The translations under genes were made by a program, and so were the position numbers. Below are positions 44,245-55,379 of a DNA stretch of 64,000 nucleotides, in pieces (position 1 is the stretch's first letter; each line of letters begins with the position of its first letter). The stretch is from Clavaria fumosa (Eukaryota; Basidiomycota; Agaricomycetes; Agaricales; Clavariaceae), in NCBI GenBank assembly GCA_951802425.1, contig OX637801.1, forward strand, positions 992,001 through 1,056,000. The letters run 5' to 3'. Below the pieces are notes generated by a model that was given only the letters and a program-made list of their open reading frames with translations, did not search any database and was not told the DNA's origin.

Positions 44245-47200
44245 ATGAACTTTGTTGTTAACAGCAACGTGGCGTCACGCTTTCATACAGGGCCCAACAA
44301 GACTCGACCGTTTACTGCTTCGACATCCGTGATGGGCGTATCAAAGGCTGCCGACTTAAACCGCCTCCCAATGAGTGTAAAGCCAACACATTATGATTTG
44401 ACGATTCGTACGGATCTCGAGAAACTGACTTTCCAAGGTCTTGTCAAAATCAGGTTCGTCCGATTCAAGCCTGAGATTCCATTATCGCTTTGTCGCTCAT
44501 GTTATGTAGCCTCGACGTAAAAGAAGAGACCTCCATTCTTGTCCTGAATTCTACGGGGCTCGAACTTGGCGCGGCAGCTCTTCGTCATGGACAGGAGGAG
44601 CAGCTAGGGCTCATTCCCACCCAACAGGCCGAATTGGAGCGCATTAGTTTCACGTTGCAGAAACCTCTTCCCGCGGATTCAAAAGCACAGCTTCAAATTG
44701 CATACAGTGGCAAGATCACTGATCAGATGAGAGGATATTATAGATCTTCCTGGATGGACGGATCGACAAGCAGGAACTACACCCTCACTCAATTCGAAGT
44801 ACGCTTCCCCACACATCCTAAGTCCAGCAGCTCACGTCATTCCATACGTCAGGCAATCTCTGCGCGTCATGCTCTTCCCTGTTATGACGAACCCCTCCTC
44901 AAAGCAACATTTACTATCACTATGGTATCCCGGGTCGATACAGTCAACTTGAGCAACATGCCTGCTGCATCCGAGACTCCATATGTGCCGTCATCGAGTA
45001 GAAAACTTGGAGACTCTTCTGTTGAGCTCTTGTCCTCTTTATCCCTTGAGGATAAGGAGTCAAACGAGAAGTGGAAAGTCACGAAATTTGAAACAACCCC
45101 TTTGGTCTGTTGATCACCGGTCCGTCGAATTATACTGACGATTTGTTCCATCACAGATGTCGACTTACCTCGTCGCGTTCGCCAACGGTCACTTTACTCA
45201 TTTGGAAACGACTTACCACAGTTCCCTAAGTGGCAAAAGCATCCCCCTCCGATTTTATGGTCAGCTTACAGTTCATTCATCTTATTTGTTTGTCACGTTA
45301 TCTTCCAGCGACTCCGGATCACATCAGTCAGGGCCAATTTGTCCTCGATATCACGTTGAAAGCACTACCCATTTATGAGAAAATTTTTGACATCGAATAT
45401 CCGCTCCCCAAGCTCGATACTCTAGGTTTTTTTCAATCCAGTCTTCGTCTCATGTGGATCTTACATCACACAGTTGCCCAGGACTTCGACGCATATGCCA
45501 TGGTTAGTGGTCCGCTCTCTAGGGATCTACACGTCCTCATGCGTCATGTAAGGAAAACTGGGGATTGATCACTGGTCGAACGAGGGTAATGTTGGTCGAT
45601 CCGGATAAGGCAGATGTCGCCACCAAGCGGCTGGTTGCTTCCATACAATGCCATGAAGTCGCGCATATGTGGTTTGGGAATGTGACCACGATAGAATGGT
45701 GGAATTACCTCTATCTTAATGAAGGATTCGCAAGTCTAATGGGCGAAAACATCGTGCTGGACAAGATGTTTCCTGAGTGGAAATGTGACTCAGGGTTCAT
45801 CAATCGACACCTTGCCAGGGCACTCTCTCTCGACTCGAAATTGTCGTCCCATCCGGTTGAGGTGGAGTGCCCCAAAGCTAGTGACGCTGATCAAATTTTC
45901 GACGACTTGTCTTACTCAAAGGCAGCCTCTGGTTAGTTTGTCGCTTCCGCGTTCATAGTTTATTCTAGCATCATTTATTTTCATTCTCTGGCAGTCTTGC
46001 GCATGTTGTCCAATTACGTCGGAGAGGAGCGATTTTTGAAGGGAGTATCCCTCTATTTGAAGAAGAACCTCTACAAAAATACCACTACATCAGACCTATG
46101 GGCGGGTATAGAGGCTGCCACTGGTAGGAGAGCTGACCCATACTCCCTCTGCTCGTGACTCATTTTAACCCAGACATCGATATCAGGAAATTGATGGACA
46201 AATGGATTACTGCGGTAGGCAGCTTGTGCATTATCTTCTGCCTTTCACCTGTGTTAACTCGTTCGATCCAAGATGGGATACCCCGTTCTCACGGTAACGG
46301 AACAGAAAGACGGAATCCTAGTTCGTCAAGATCGATTCCTTGAGACTGGGCAGCCCGAAGACAAGGATAATGAAACTATTTGGTGAGTTTTCCATGTCGC
46401 CTTCCGCTCCTCGGACTCAGGCCTCTCTATAGGACGATACCTCTGAATATTCTTTCCATTGACGAGAAGGACAAACTTGTGGTCAATAAAGCTGCTGTTC
46501 TTAGTGAAAGGCAGCAATTTTTTCCCATCGATACAAGCAAACTTTTCAAAATCAATGCAGGCACGACTGGTGTTTGTGAGTGGATCTGCGGAAACGAGGG
46601 ACAGCTGACGTATTCGTCCCACTAGATCGGGTCAAGTATTCGCCGCAGAGATCAGTTCAGCTTGCGAATGAGGCATCCCTGGAGAATTCTGAGCTGTCTC
46701 TCAACGACCGTATGGGCTTGATGCACGACTTCATTGCCCTCTCCCAATCTGGACATTCCAACGTCAGCAGTGCGCTGACATATATGCACAAGCTACGCGA
46801 AGAGAAAGAATGTGCGTGACTGTGACCGTTTATCGCAAGTCTTGTTGACCTACTGAGAAAGACCAGACCTCGTTTGGGAAAGCGTTGCGCAGTCGCTTAA
46901 GACTCTCGTGAGTGTGTGGTGGGAGAACGGACGTGCCTGTGATCTCCTCAGATCCCTCGGACGTGTACGCCTGTGCAATTCAATTCATTCGACGAGTTGT
47001 CTCTAATTGATGTGCTAGCACTTATACGAGCCGCTTGTAAAGCGTGTCGGTTATACATTCAGTCTCAGTGATTCAAACGAAACCCATTTGCTACGAGCAT
47101 TGGCTATAGATGGAGCACTCTATGCTGAGGAGAATACGTGAGTTGACTACTGGTTTCATCTATTATCGAAGTTCTTGACCATGGGCGGACTCAGTGTCAT

Positions 47201-48115
47201 CGACGAATTGACCGGCCGCTTTGCCCACTTCGTCAAGACTGGGGACGAGTCGGTTATTCCGCAGGACATCGTCTCTTCCTGTTATCTAGCGGTGTGTTTC
47301 CTGTGGCTCGTCACCAGGACATCACTCAGACTAATTTGCTAGGCTGTGAAATACGGGGGACGGGCTGAGTTCGAAGTTATGAAACAAATATACGAGAAAC
47401 CCAAGACCACAGCAGCGCAGATTGCAGCAATGTCTGTATGATTAGCCATGTTGATTATCAGTGTCTGACAATTCTCCAGATACGCATTGGGGGCTAGTCG
47501 GGATCCTGAACTCGTTCAAGAAACACTGCGGTATATACTGCATAAAGCCCGTGACCAGGATTTGTTCCACTTCTTCGAAGGATTGCGGAGTAATTTCAAA
47601 ACGAGACGAGTTCTGGCCACGTTCTTCAAGGATCATTATGATACGGTTTGTTGCAATGCCTACACGACATTGGTAACGAAGTTGATTTTGCAATGACAGC
47701 TCGTCCAGCGCCGCCAGGCTGGGTCTGGTATGAGTAACCTGGTGAAGGTAAACAGCAAACCCCGAGAACATTACACTCGATTCACCGCAACGTATCACAT
47801 TGCAGATTACTTTCGGCGCATTGACGACTAAGGATGATTATCATGACATCGTAAACTTTTTTGAGGTATCATACTTTACCCGTCCATGTATCAAGCGTTT
47901 CTGATCGACATTGAACAGGGCAAGGACATCTCAGGATTTGACAAGGCTCTCTCGCAGACATTGGAAGAGATCAATGCCAAGGCAGCCTGGATCGACGTAA
48001 GTTGACTACAGATAGTATTGTTGACCTACCAGCTGACAAGCCGTAGCGCTCGACCCCCGACCTGCTCCAATGGTTGGAGTCGCACTTTGGATCGGAGACC
48101 CCTAATCGTTTGTGA
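44245..48115 (+). CDS. M1-family zinc aminopeptidase, 21 exons, about 936 aa
   Basis: Removes N-terminal residues from peptides, as do yeast Ape2/Aap1 and puromycin-sensitive aminopeptidases. Twenty GT..AG introns of about 48-62 bp join into one open frame from ATG 44245 to TGA 48113-48115. The N-terminal beta domain starts at PTHYDLTIRTDLEKLTFQG. PCYDEPLLKATF and STYLVAFANG follow. The zinc motif is HEVAH at 45652-45666, with the third ligand in LNEGFAS 18 residues on, and the transition-state Tyr is in FDDLSYSKAAS. INAGTTGVYRV and the ERAP1_C-like helical domain end at HFGSETPNRL. The exopeptidase motif, split by an intron (45503-45552), reads YAMEN rather than GAMEN. The first 28 residues are Ser/Thr/Arg-containing and could be a mitochondrial presequence; a second ATG at 44332 would give a cytosolic form. 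Confidence 0.93.
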
Positions 48116-48443
48116 AGGCGGTCGGGTTGACGCGAAGAGCCCCCCCCTTCTTGATATGGCTCACACCCTTTTTGACACCCGCTGTTTGGCTCCCACCCCT
48201 CCGCTTCTTGTAATTACATTTTGTCATTTACACTCCTGCCATGCAGATCCCCTCTGCAGATCCCGCAATGCTCCCCTGTCTATTGTGCCACCCTCCTCCT
48301 TTATAATGTGTCCTACATACTCCTTGGGGATTCACATCTCAACTCACTTGTGTGAATCCCCAGGTCTGTACCTTTTGCACTACTACAATATGATAAATGT
48401 TTTTGACTCACTTGCATGAATCCCCAGCTGTTGCTGAGAGATT
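48116..48443 (+). other. 3' flank of the aminopeptidase, with a hairpin
   Basis: Contains TGGGGATTCACA and its exact inverse TGTGAATCCCCA about 14 bp apart (about 48323-48361), and a further TGAATCCCCAG at 48417-48427 just before the copia relic. This could be the edge of a copia LTR but no full LTR can be drawn. Confidence 0.35.
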
Positions 48444-49631
48444 ATGAAACCTGTACTGGGCTCATTTGAGATGTCAACCTCCTCTGGTGATGTCTTTAAG
48501 TTCCCAATGCTTAACGGGAAGAACTACACAGTCTGGTTGGTGCACATGGAAGATAAACTTTTGTCGAAGTACCTTTGGATGGTTGTCAATGGCACCAAGC
48601 CATGCCCTGCTGTTCCTGTTGTGAAAGATGGAGGACTGTTTACTGATGCTGAGTTAGCGCAGCTCCAGAGGGTCCAGGATTGGATCGTGAAGGACAAGGC
48701 AGCTCGCAGTATCATCTGAAACAGTTGCAATGTGTCTCAGTGGCCCCACATTACTGACTGTACTACCTTGAAGGACCTTTGGGACACCCTACAAAAGTTC
48801 CATTGCAATCAGCTTGATATCAACATACACTATTACTTTGGAGAGCTTTTCATTTGCAAGTATGTCAAAGGTTCCTCAATGGCCAACCACATTGTGACAC
48901 TACAAGATCTACAACATAGAATTATGGTGGCAGGCAAGTTGATCCCAGACATATATGTCACCTGTGTGCTGGCACTCTCCCTACCTAAGACTCCAGCTTG
49001 GGAGGTAATAAAAATCCAGTTACTCAGTATGAAGCCCTTGACAGCTGACAATGTCAGTGCAGTACTTCAAGCTGAAGCAAATTGGTGTGAGCATGATAAG
49101 GCTGGAGGGTCAATGGCCTTGTTTACCTCAGAAAAGCCCAAAAAGGGGAAGGGAAAAGGTCCAAAGGGGAAGGACTCCCAGTTGTCTCTGAAACTGACAG
49201 ATGAATGCTGGTACTGCAAGCACTTGGGCCATTGGGCTGACAAGTGTCCTCAATGTGAGGAGGACAGGCAAACCAAGAATAAACTGTCTATGACCTCTGG
49301 GTCAGCGAATGCAGCAATAGCTCAGATGGCAGAGCCTACCTCACATGAAGTGGGCCATGTCTTTACAGCAACGGACTTGTGTGGGCATACTGGGACTCTC
49401 CACAATGTACTGCACGTTCCCCGCCTTGGGATGAACTTGGTCAGTCTTATTGCTCTCCAAACAGGCAGTGCGACATACCAAAGTACCCCCGAGGGCATCT
49501 CTGTTGCCTCTAGTGGCGAGGACCTGCTCTCTGCAAGGCTCAAGGCAGGCCTGTACCACATGAATGTCAAGCCCAATGTGAGCATCGTGGCCTACACTGT
49601 CATGAGGGGGAGCCTACATTTGTGGCACTGA
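48444..49631 (+). pseudogene. Ty1/copia Gag and truncated protease relic
   Basis: One frame, broken by TGA at 48717-48719. It reads FKFPMLNGKNYTVWLVHMED (the copia Gag start), LKDLWDTLQKFH, and the UBN2-type region with LQDLQHRIMVAGKLIPD. A Lys/Gly-rich linker leads to the CCHC knuckle CWYCKHLGHWADKC at about 49208-49250. It then jumps to GHTGTLHNVLHVPRLGMNLV, the second half of the protease region. The part with the catalytic D-S/T-G is missing, so there is an internal deletion near 49350. It ends at SLHLWH and a TGA, where the GAG-pre-integrase domain would begin. No integrase or RT follows. The relic lies about 330 bp after the aminopeptidase stop, in the same direction. Confidence 0.82.
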
Positions 49632-49662
49632 TGATTTGTGAGTCTGTCACAAATGATCACAA

Positions 49663-50883
49663 ATGTCATTGAAAACCCTGCCGGCCTCTGAGGATTCTCA
49701 TGTGACCTGGACAGCTAGCGACAAGGCCACCTTGATCGCATTTCTTCACACACATCATGCTGAGGCTGGTGATGGAACAAATTTCAAAGCAGCAACATGG
49801 ACTGCTGCAGCGGCACACATGGCAACCCTGAGCCCCAAGTCAGCAGTCAAAATGGCTGCGTCTATCAAGAACAAGTGGGGTCAGGTGTGTGCTCTCAACC
49901 TCCTAAATGTCATTCTTGAACATTCCTTTCAGCTCAAGGAGGCCTATCTCATTGTATCCGGTCTCAAAAACCAGTCTGGATTCAAGTGGGATGAGGAGAA
50001 GGGTGCCGACATTCAGTTGGAATCAGAATGGGTTTGGTGTAGGGGTGTTCACCGTAACCGTATGGTACGGTCTTACAAGCTCCGTAATACGGTTGCCGTA
50101 ACCGTACCGTCGGTAGCTCGACAGCTTGATTTTACAGCTGTAATTTATACAGTTATGTATGGACACCTTATAAACCTTTTCACTGGTCCCAACATGTATT
50201 CTAATACTATGGAATCAATAGATTGTGCACCTTACAGGTATTTTCTTCCCATTGTGTGGCTAAGATCTTGCATATCGATGACTGTATATGGTATACGGTA
50301 CAGTTATGCTTACGGTTACAGTGCTCACCCGTACCGTACCGTTGGCCCCTCTTTGACTTACAGTTGACAGCCATTAATTGTACGGCCGTAACCGTATACG
50401 GTTACGGTGAACAGCCCTAGTTTGGTGGCATATATTGAGGTGTGTCTCTCCAGACTTTGTGTCAAGCCACCTTAAATCATGTTTATGCAGCAGAAACACC
50501 CGAAAGCAAAGCCGTATCGCAACCGGGGGTGGCCCCATTACACCGAGATGTCGTATCTCATGCCAACAACCGTAAAGGGCACCAATGTCTTCCGTGCTCC
50601 TGGTCCATTGTCTATGAAGGATGTGAATGTTGACCCAATCTCTATTATGGACAAGCAGCTGTCAAATAGAGATCTGAACATCGACCCAGCTCTGTATGAT
50701 GATGAAGACATGTTTCGGCTCACTGTGTCCAATGACCAGAGTCTTGCATCTTGCAGTGAAGAGCAAGAGAGCCCCATCTCCTGGTCAAGAAGCCCTTCCC
50801 CACAACGTGAGCCTTTGCCTGGCGCCACTTCTCTGAAACGTACTTGCTCTGTCATGGCACCCACCCCATCCAAAAGGGTCTAG
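49663..50883 (+). pseudogene. Myb/SANT-like DNA-binding protein, Harbinger-associated type, disrupted by a MITE
   Basis: ATG at 49663. VTWTASDKATLIAFLHTHHA and FKAATWTAAAAHMA form a Myb/SANT-like (Myb_DNA-bind_3) domain. A GT..AG intron (49885-49932) joins IKNKWGQ to LKEAYLIVSGLKNQSGFKWD. A hAT MITE (50040-50419) then breaks the gene after ESEWVW. After a probable intron ending at about 50492, it continues KHPKAKPYRNRGWPHYTEMS, FRAPGPLS, a Ser-rich region and a stop at 50881-50883. Such proteins are common in basidiomycetes and often accompany PIF/Harbinger transposases as the second, DNA-binding subunit. A Harbinger transposase relic lies 4.5 kb downstream on the other strand. Whether the two once formed one element is not shown. 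Confidence 0.62.
50040..50419. mobile_element. hAT-type MITE 2 (380 bp), 8-bp target duplication
   Basis: Left end TAGGGGTGTTCACCGTAACC; the right end reverse-complemented gives TAGGGCTGTTCACCGTAACC. Flanks are GTTTGGTG on both sides (50032-50039 and 50420-50427). The interior is rich in CCGTAACCGTA and TACGGTTAC words. Terminal sequence differs from MITE 1, so it is another family. It is inserted in an exon or exon edge of the Myb/SANT gene. Confidence 0.92.
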
Positions 50884-51080
50884 AATAACAGTGCCTCAAC
50901 CGCCCTCCAGGGGCTCACTTCTGAGCTCCAAAACTTCGGCACGACATTTCTGGAAGGGATCTCTGCGACTGCTACCCCCCTGCCAACATCAGGAAAAAAA
51001 GCTCAAACAATATAGTACTATGTAGTCATGGTAGCAGCAGTAGCTCAGTAGCTAGTAACGCGTTATATAGACCCAGTAGA
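50884..51080. other. 3' flank of the Myb/SANT gene
   Basis: Continues with protein-like sequence for about 110 bp after the stop (LTSELQNFGTTFLEGISATA in one frame), then becomes AT-rich. A late frameshift or altered stop in the Myb/SANT gene is possible. Confidence 0.3.
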
Positions 51081-51245
51081 TCCCATATATTGCTCTGTAG
51101 TAATGGTAGTTCCCATATATTGCTCTGTAGTAATGGTAGTTCCCATATATTGCTCTGTAGTAACAGTAGTTCCCATATATTGCTCTGTAGTAATGGTAGT
51201 AATGGTAGTTCCTATATATTGCTCTGTAGACTGAGTAGATCCCAT
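51081..51245. repeat. 30-bp minisatellite
   Basis: About five units of TCCCATATATTGCTCTGTAG plus TAATGGTAGT. One unit has an extra TAATGGTAG. The last ends CTGAGTAGATCCCATAC, resembling the sequence that precedes the array. Confidence 0.9.
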
Positions 51246-51458
51246 ACAATGCACCAGAGTATGCAAAGGTGATTCAATAGTTTACTTGTCTCAAATGGTA
51301 GCCCAGGTTGATACTACAGTAGACTATGGTAGTGCTATGTGCCACTTCCTGCTGCCACCACTGCTCCTTCCTTCCTCTGCACACCAGCCAGCACAAAATC
51401 AATGGCCCAGGTCCCCACTGTCAGTCTGTGACTGCAGTAGGGGGCCTGGGCCATTGCT

Positions 51459-52335
51459 GCTGCTGCTGCCGCCGCCGCCGCTGTTGCCGCCGCCGTTGCC
51501 ATCGTTGTTGCCGCCGCCATCGCCGTCGTTGTTGCCGCTGCCGTCGCCGTCGTTGTTGCCGCCGCCATCGCCGTCGTTGTTGCCGCTGCCGTCGCCGTCG
51601 TTGTTGCCGCCGCCATCGCCGTCGTTGTTGCCGCCGCCATCGCCGTCGTTGTTGCCGCCGCCGTTGCCGTCGTTGTTGCCGTCGTTGTTGCCGCCGCCGT
51701 TGCCGTCGTTGTTGCCACCGCCGTCGCCGTCATTGTTGCCGCCGCCGCCGCTGTTGCTGCCGCCGTCGCCGTCGTTGTTGCCGCTGCCGTCACCGTCATT
51801 GTTGCCGCCGCCGTTGCCGTCGTTGTTGCTGCTGCTGCCGTCGTTGTTGCTGCCGCCGCTGCTGCCCTCGCTGTTGCCGCCGCCGTCGCCGCCGCTGCTG
51901 CCCTCGCTGTTGCCACCACTGCCACCGCCGTCGCCGCCACTGTCGCCGCCGTCGCTGTCACTGCCGCCGCTGTCACCGCCGCTGTCGCCGCCGCCCCCAT
52001 CGCCGCCGCCTCCGCTGCTGTCGCTGCCACCGCCGTCACTGCCGCTGTCGCTGCCGCCGCTGCCACCCCCGTCGCCGTCGCTGCCGCCACCGCCATCGAT
52101 GTTGCTGTTGCCGCCCCCGTTGCCGCCGCTGCTGTCGCTGCCGCCACCGCCGCCGCCGCCGCCACCGCCGCCACTGCTGTCGCTGCCGCCGCCGCCGCCG
52201 CCGCTGCTGCTGTCGCTGCCGCCACTGTCGCCACCGCCCCCGTCGCCGCCCCCGTCGCCGCCGCCGCTGCTGCTGTCGCTGCCGCCACTGTCGCCACCGC
52301 CCCCGTCGCCGCCCCCGTCGCCGCCGCCGCTGCCA
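51459..52335. repeat. Long (GCC/GTC/GTT)n trinucleotide array, about 880 bp
   Basis: Nearly every third base is C or G in a fixed phase. Blocks of TTGCCGTCGTTGTTGCCGCC dominate the first half and GCCGCTGCCGCC blocks the second. All plus frames and two minus frames are open for 210-367 codons, giving Leu/Pro/Ser, Cys/Arg or Ala/Thr homopolymer-like peptides. This is simple-sequence expansion, not a gene. Such DNA may slip or fold. Confidence 0.92.
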
Positions 52336-52880
52336 TCGTCGTAGTTGCTGGAAGAGAGAGGGAGGGGAAGGAAGAGGGAGGAGAGAGGGAGGAGAGAGGG
52401 AGGGAGGAGAGGGAGGAGAGGGAGAGTGAGGAGAGTGAGAGAGAGGAGACGGAGAAGTGCCGTCGCCCTCCATCGCCCTGTAGATTAAAAAAAATTGAAA
52501 AGAATCATGAAAAAAGGGAGAGGGCGCACCTGGTGGCCCCTCGCTGAGGGTGCCGCCGCTGCCGTGGTTGTCACTGAAGGAGAGGGAGAGGGAGAGGGAG
52601 GAGGTGCCGCCGCCGTCGCCGTCATCGCTGGAGGAGAGGGAGGGTGAGGGTACCGCCGCCGTCGTCGTCATCGCTGGAGGAGGGAGAGGGAGAGGGTGCT
52701 GCCGCCGTCGTCGTCATCGTTGGAGGTGAGGGTGAGGGTGCTGTCGCCGCTATCGTCGTTGCTGGGGATGGGAGAAAGGGAGGAGAGAGGGTGATGGTGG
52801 GAGGCAGAGAGAACGACAAGTTCAACACAGAACATGTGACGACTTTCTGGGACGGCAATTCCCACCATGCCACAAGTACA
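52336..52880. repeat. GGGAGA-rich and GCCGTCGTCGTC-rich low-complexity DNA
   Basis: GAGAGGGAGG purine runs (52350-52450) alternate with copies of GTCGTCATCGCTGGAGGAGAGGGA-type sequence of about 60 bp (52560-52760). The two frames of 66-211 codons here are products of the repeat. Confidence 0.75.
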
Positions 52881-53411
52881 GCCATAAGCTTACCAAATCA
52901 GTGACCCACAAATGTTCTGGCCCATTTCTCAGTCAATTCTCAAGCAATTCTCAAGATTTTTTTTTTCATAAGACACTACTTGATCTGTAGATTAATGTGG
53001 ATATGTCAAAAAAATTAATTGATATTTTCTGTGCTGGTTTACCAAGATAGATGGGTGCCTAGCTTTATCCAAGCTTTGAACACCTTTTTGGAGCAATCTT
53101 TTGGAAGAGATCATATTCATCCAAACTATCATGATTGATTTGATATGTATAAATATATTACTGTCAAGTTGCCATCCAAGCCCCAAGCTGATGAACAGTT
53201 ATATCAGATTCATGGAATGCCTGGCCATTCTAATGGACCATGCAAGCCAGCAACTCCACCATGCTTTGACACTACCTTGATCATTGAGAACAAATCACAG
53301 TGGAAAGAGGATGGATTAAAAGGTTAGTCCAAGGCTATCAATTGTCTACAATTTGGTGTCAACTTCAACCAGGTCTTCATGTAGCAAGATTTTTGATCTT
53401 CCAAAGCATCT
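52881..53411. other. AT-rich stretch with a short unrecognised ORF
   Basis: A 60-codon plus-strand ORF at 53145-53327 (with HGMPGHSNGPCKPATPPCFD and IIENKSQWKEDGLKG) reads like protein but I cannot place it. Nothing else is seen. Confidence 0.3.
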
Positions 53412-53811
53412 CATCAGCAAAACAGCTCAGCTAAGTTGTCAGTATACTGTCCATTTCATTCAATTGACCTGTCATGCATCATGCACCTCCCCAAATTGGC
53501 CAAAAATCACACTGGTCACACATCATTTGAGGAATTGGTCAATTTGTAAGGTGAAATTCCCTTTTTGGGTGACAGTTACCTAATATATACTGGTGGAGGG
53601 GCAGTCAATTATCCCTCATGTCACACTTGACTTCTACTTTCAGTCAATTCAAAATTTGACCAGAGGAATGCATCACACCACCTGGTCAATTGAATGAAAT
53701 GGTACAGTAGAGAGGTATGGACTGGTATGTAATACCCCAAGACAACTTGGGGTGTTACACACCAGTCCATACCAGTCCATACTTACATTTAGCCAAGCTG
53801 TTTTGCTGATG
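53412..53811. mobile_element. Fold-back element (nested inverted repeats)
   Basis: The outer arms CATCAGCAAAACAGCTCAGC (53412 on) and GCCAAGCTGTTTTGCTGATG (to 53811) are near-inverse. The inner arms CCATTTCATTCAATTGACC (53451-53469) and GGTCAATTGAATGAAATGG (53684-53702) are exact inverses. A 28-bp hairpin (53714-53741 and 53746-53773, ACAA loop, two mismatches) lies inside the right arm. No coding capacity. Confidence 0.7.
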
Positions 53812-53830
53812 CGCCTGGGCATAGTACCAC

Positions 53831-54096
53831 ATCCTTTAGCATATGTTCACTGGTACAGACCACTTACAAGCTTTGATCTAGCAACTGGCATGTATCAGAT
53901 TATTTTGTCTACTTGACAAAATTCTGCAAATTTGGCACAGTTGTCTGTTGATTCCTCACTTTGGATCAGCAGATGTACCTATCTCATGGACCAGAAATAA
54001 TGCTCTTCATTCAGCAGCTCAATTTTATCTCAACAAGTATACTGATATGCATTCATTTATGGAGTACAAATCTTTGTAACAATTTTAGTCCAAAAG
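53831..54096. other. AT-rich stretch, nothing recognised
   Basis: Short AT-rich sequence between the fold-back element and the solo LTR. It has no ORF of note. Confidence 0.4.
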
Positions 54097-54390
54097 TATC
54101 AGACTGGGTCTCACACAACTTAAATGTAAGGTCATGACAACAATACTAACATAAGGGGGAAAGAGTACAAAAGAGGAAAAGCAAAGGTATATATACCAAA
54201 TGCTTCAGCATTTGCTGGTGTTCCCATGCTCAGACCCTTGGATCACATGACATGCCCAGGCTCCAGGTCATGTGATCTTACGATTATGTAATCTGACCCC
54301 AGCCACAGGTCATGTGACCTTCCAACAACCCTCCTCCCCCAGTTTCTCCACAACTCCTCTTTGGGATGGCTTATGTAAGCAATCCTAACA
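54097..54390 (-). repeat. Solo LTR of the element E family (294 bp)
   Basis: TATCAGACTGGG to AATCCTAACA, flanked by AAAAG on both sides (54092-54096 and 54391-54395), a perfect 5-bp duplication. It keeps the 42 bp missing from the E 5' LTR. It is more diverged than the two E LTRs and its priming complement reads AATACTAACAT, with one change. Confidence 0.95.
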
Positions 54391-54626
54391 AAAAGAGACT
54401 ACTCTATGTACTTGTCATATACTGCACAATATCATGAATTGTTCATTTTGATCCTAATCTATAGCCTGCTGAAACACTCATGAGTTTATTGCTTCAACCT
54501 TGCACTGGAATTCACCTCACCTCCACTCAGCTCCTGATTATATCATAATCATGACAACATCTGTGCTGTCAATTCAATGTAGTACAAAGGCTTACTATCC
54601 TACCCAACAGCACTATCACTAGTTGC

Positions 54627-54990
54627 TACTAGGCTCAACATAGTACATTGGCTCTACTACTATTACTACTATGCACTCATAATATGCTACTAGGCTCAAC
54701 ATAGTACATAGGCTCTACTACTGTAACTACAATGCACTCATAATATGCTACTAGGCTCAACATAGTACATAGGCTCTACTACCGTAACTACAATGCACTC
54801 ATAATATGCTACTAGGCCCAACATAGTACATAGGCTCTACTACTGTAACTACAATGCACTCATAATATGCTACTAGGCTCAACATAGTACATAGGCTCTA
54901 CTACTGTGACTACAATGCACTCATAATATGCTACTAGGCTCAACATAGTACATAGGCTCTACTACTACAATGCACTCATAATATGCTACC
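54627..54990. repeat. 61-bp minisatellite, about six units
   Basis: Unit CTACTAGGCTCAACATAGTA followed by CATAGGCTCTACTACTGTAA and CTACAATGCACTCATAATATG. Middle units differ by one or two bases, the first is more diverged and the last is truncated. Confidence 0.95.
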
Positions 54991-55140
54991 CAGTCTATTG
55001 CATGCTATATAGTAATCCATACCTTCTATGTATTACTATTTTTCTCACTACATATGCTACAGCAATCTATACAGGCTGTGTAGTCTACATAGTCTATGCT
55101 GATGTCTACTGCTGGGGGTTCTTTTTCCTGATGAACTATC

Positions 55141-55332
55141 TTGCCATCACCGGTTCGAAAGACAAAAGCCATTCAACAGGCACAGGAGCTGGAGGAAGAC
55201 TTAGATGATGAGAGTTTAGCGAAGCTCATACGTATCTTCCAGTCAGATGTTAATGCTGCTGATGCCTATGTAGTCATCAAGAGGAATAGTCTCCGCAAGG
55301 CATGGATTTTGAGCACACTTGGGTTGCAGTAG
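55141..55332 (+). other. Short unrecognised ORF beside the Harbinger transposase
   Basis: 63 codons with an acidic helical stretch (AQELEEDLDDESLAKLIRIF) and AADAYVVIKRNSLRKAWI. It lies tail to tail with the transposase. The sequence looks protein-like but the start codon is arbitrary and it could be one exon of a longer reading frame. Confidence 0.25.
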
Positions 55333-55379
55333 GATTCTGGCTTTTATCCATACTCTAGCTCTCATTTCTGTTTGTAATT

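Noticed and set aside
51286..52671. ORFs of 211-367 codons with Pro/Leu/Ser, Cys/Arg or Ala/Thr repeats
   Set aside because: They are translations of the trinucleotide array in several frames. There is no domain or splice signal.
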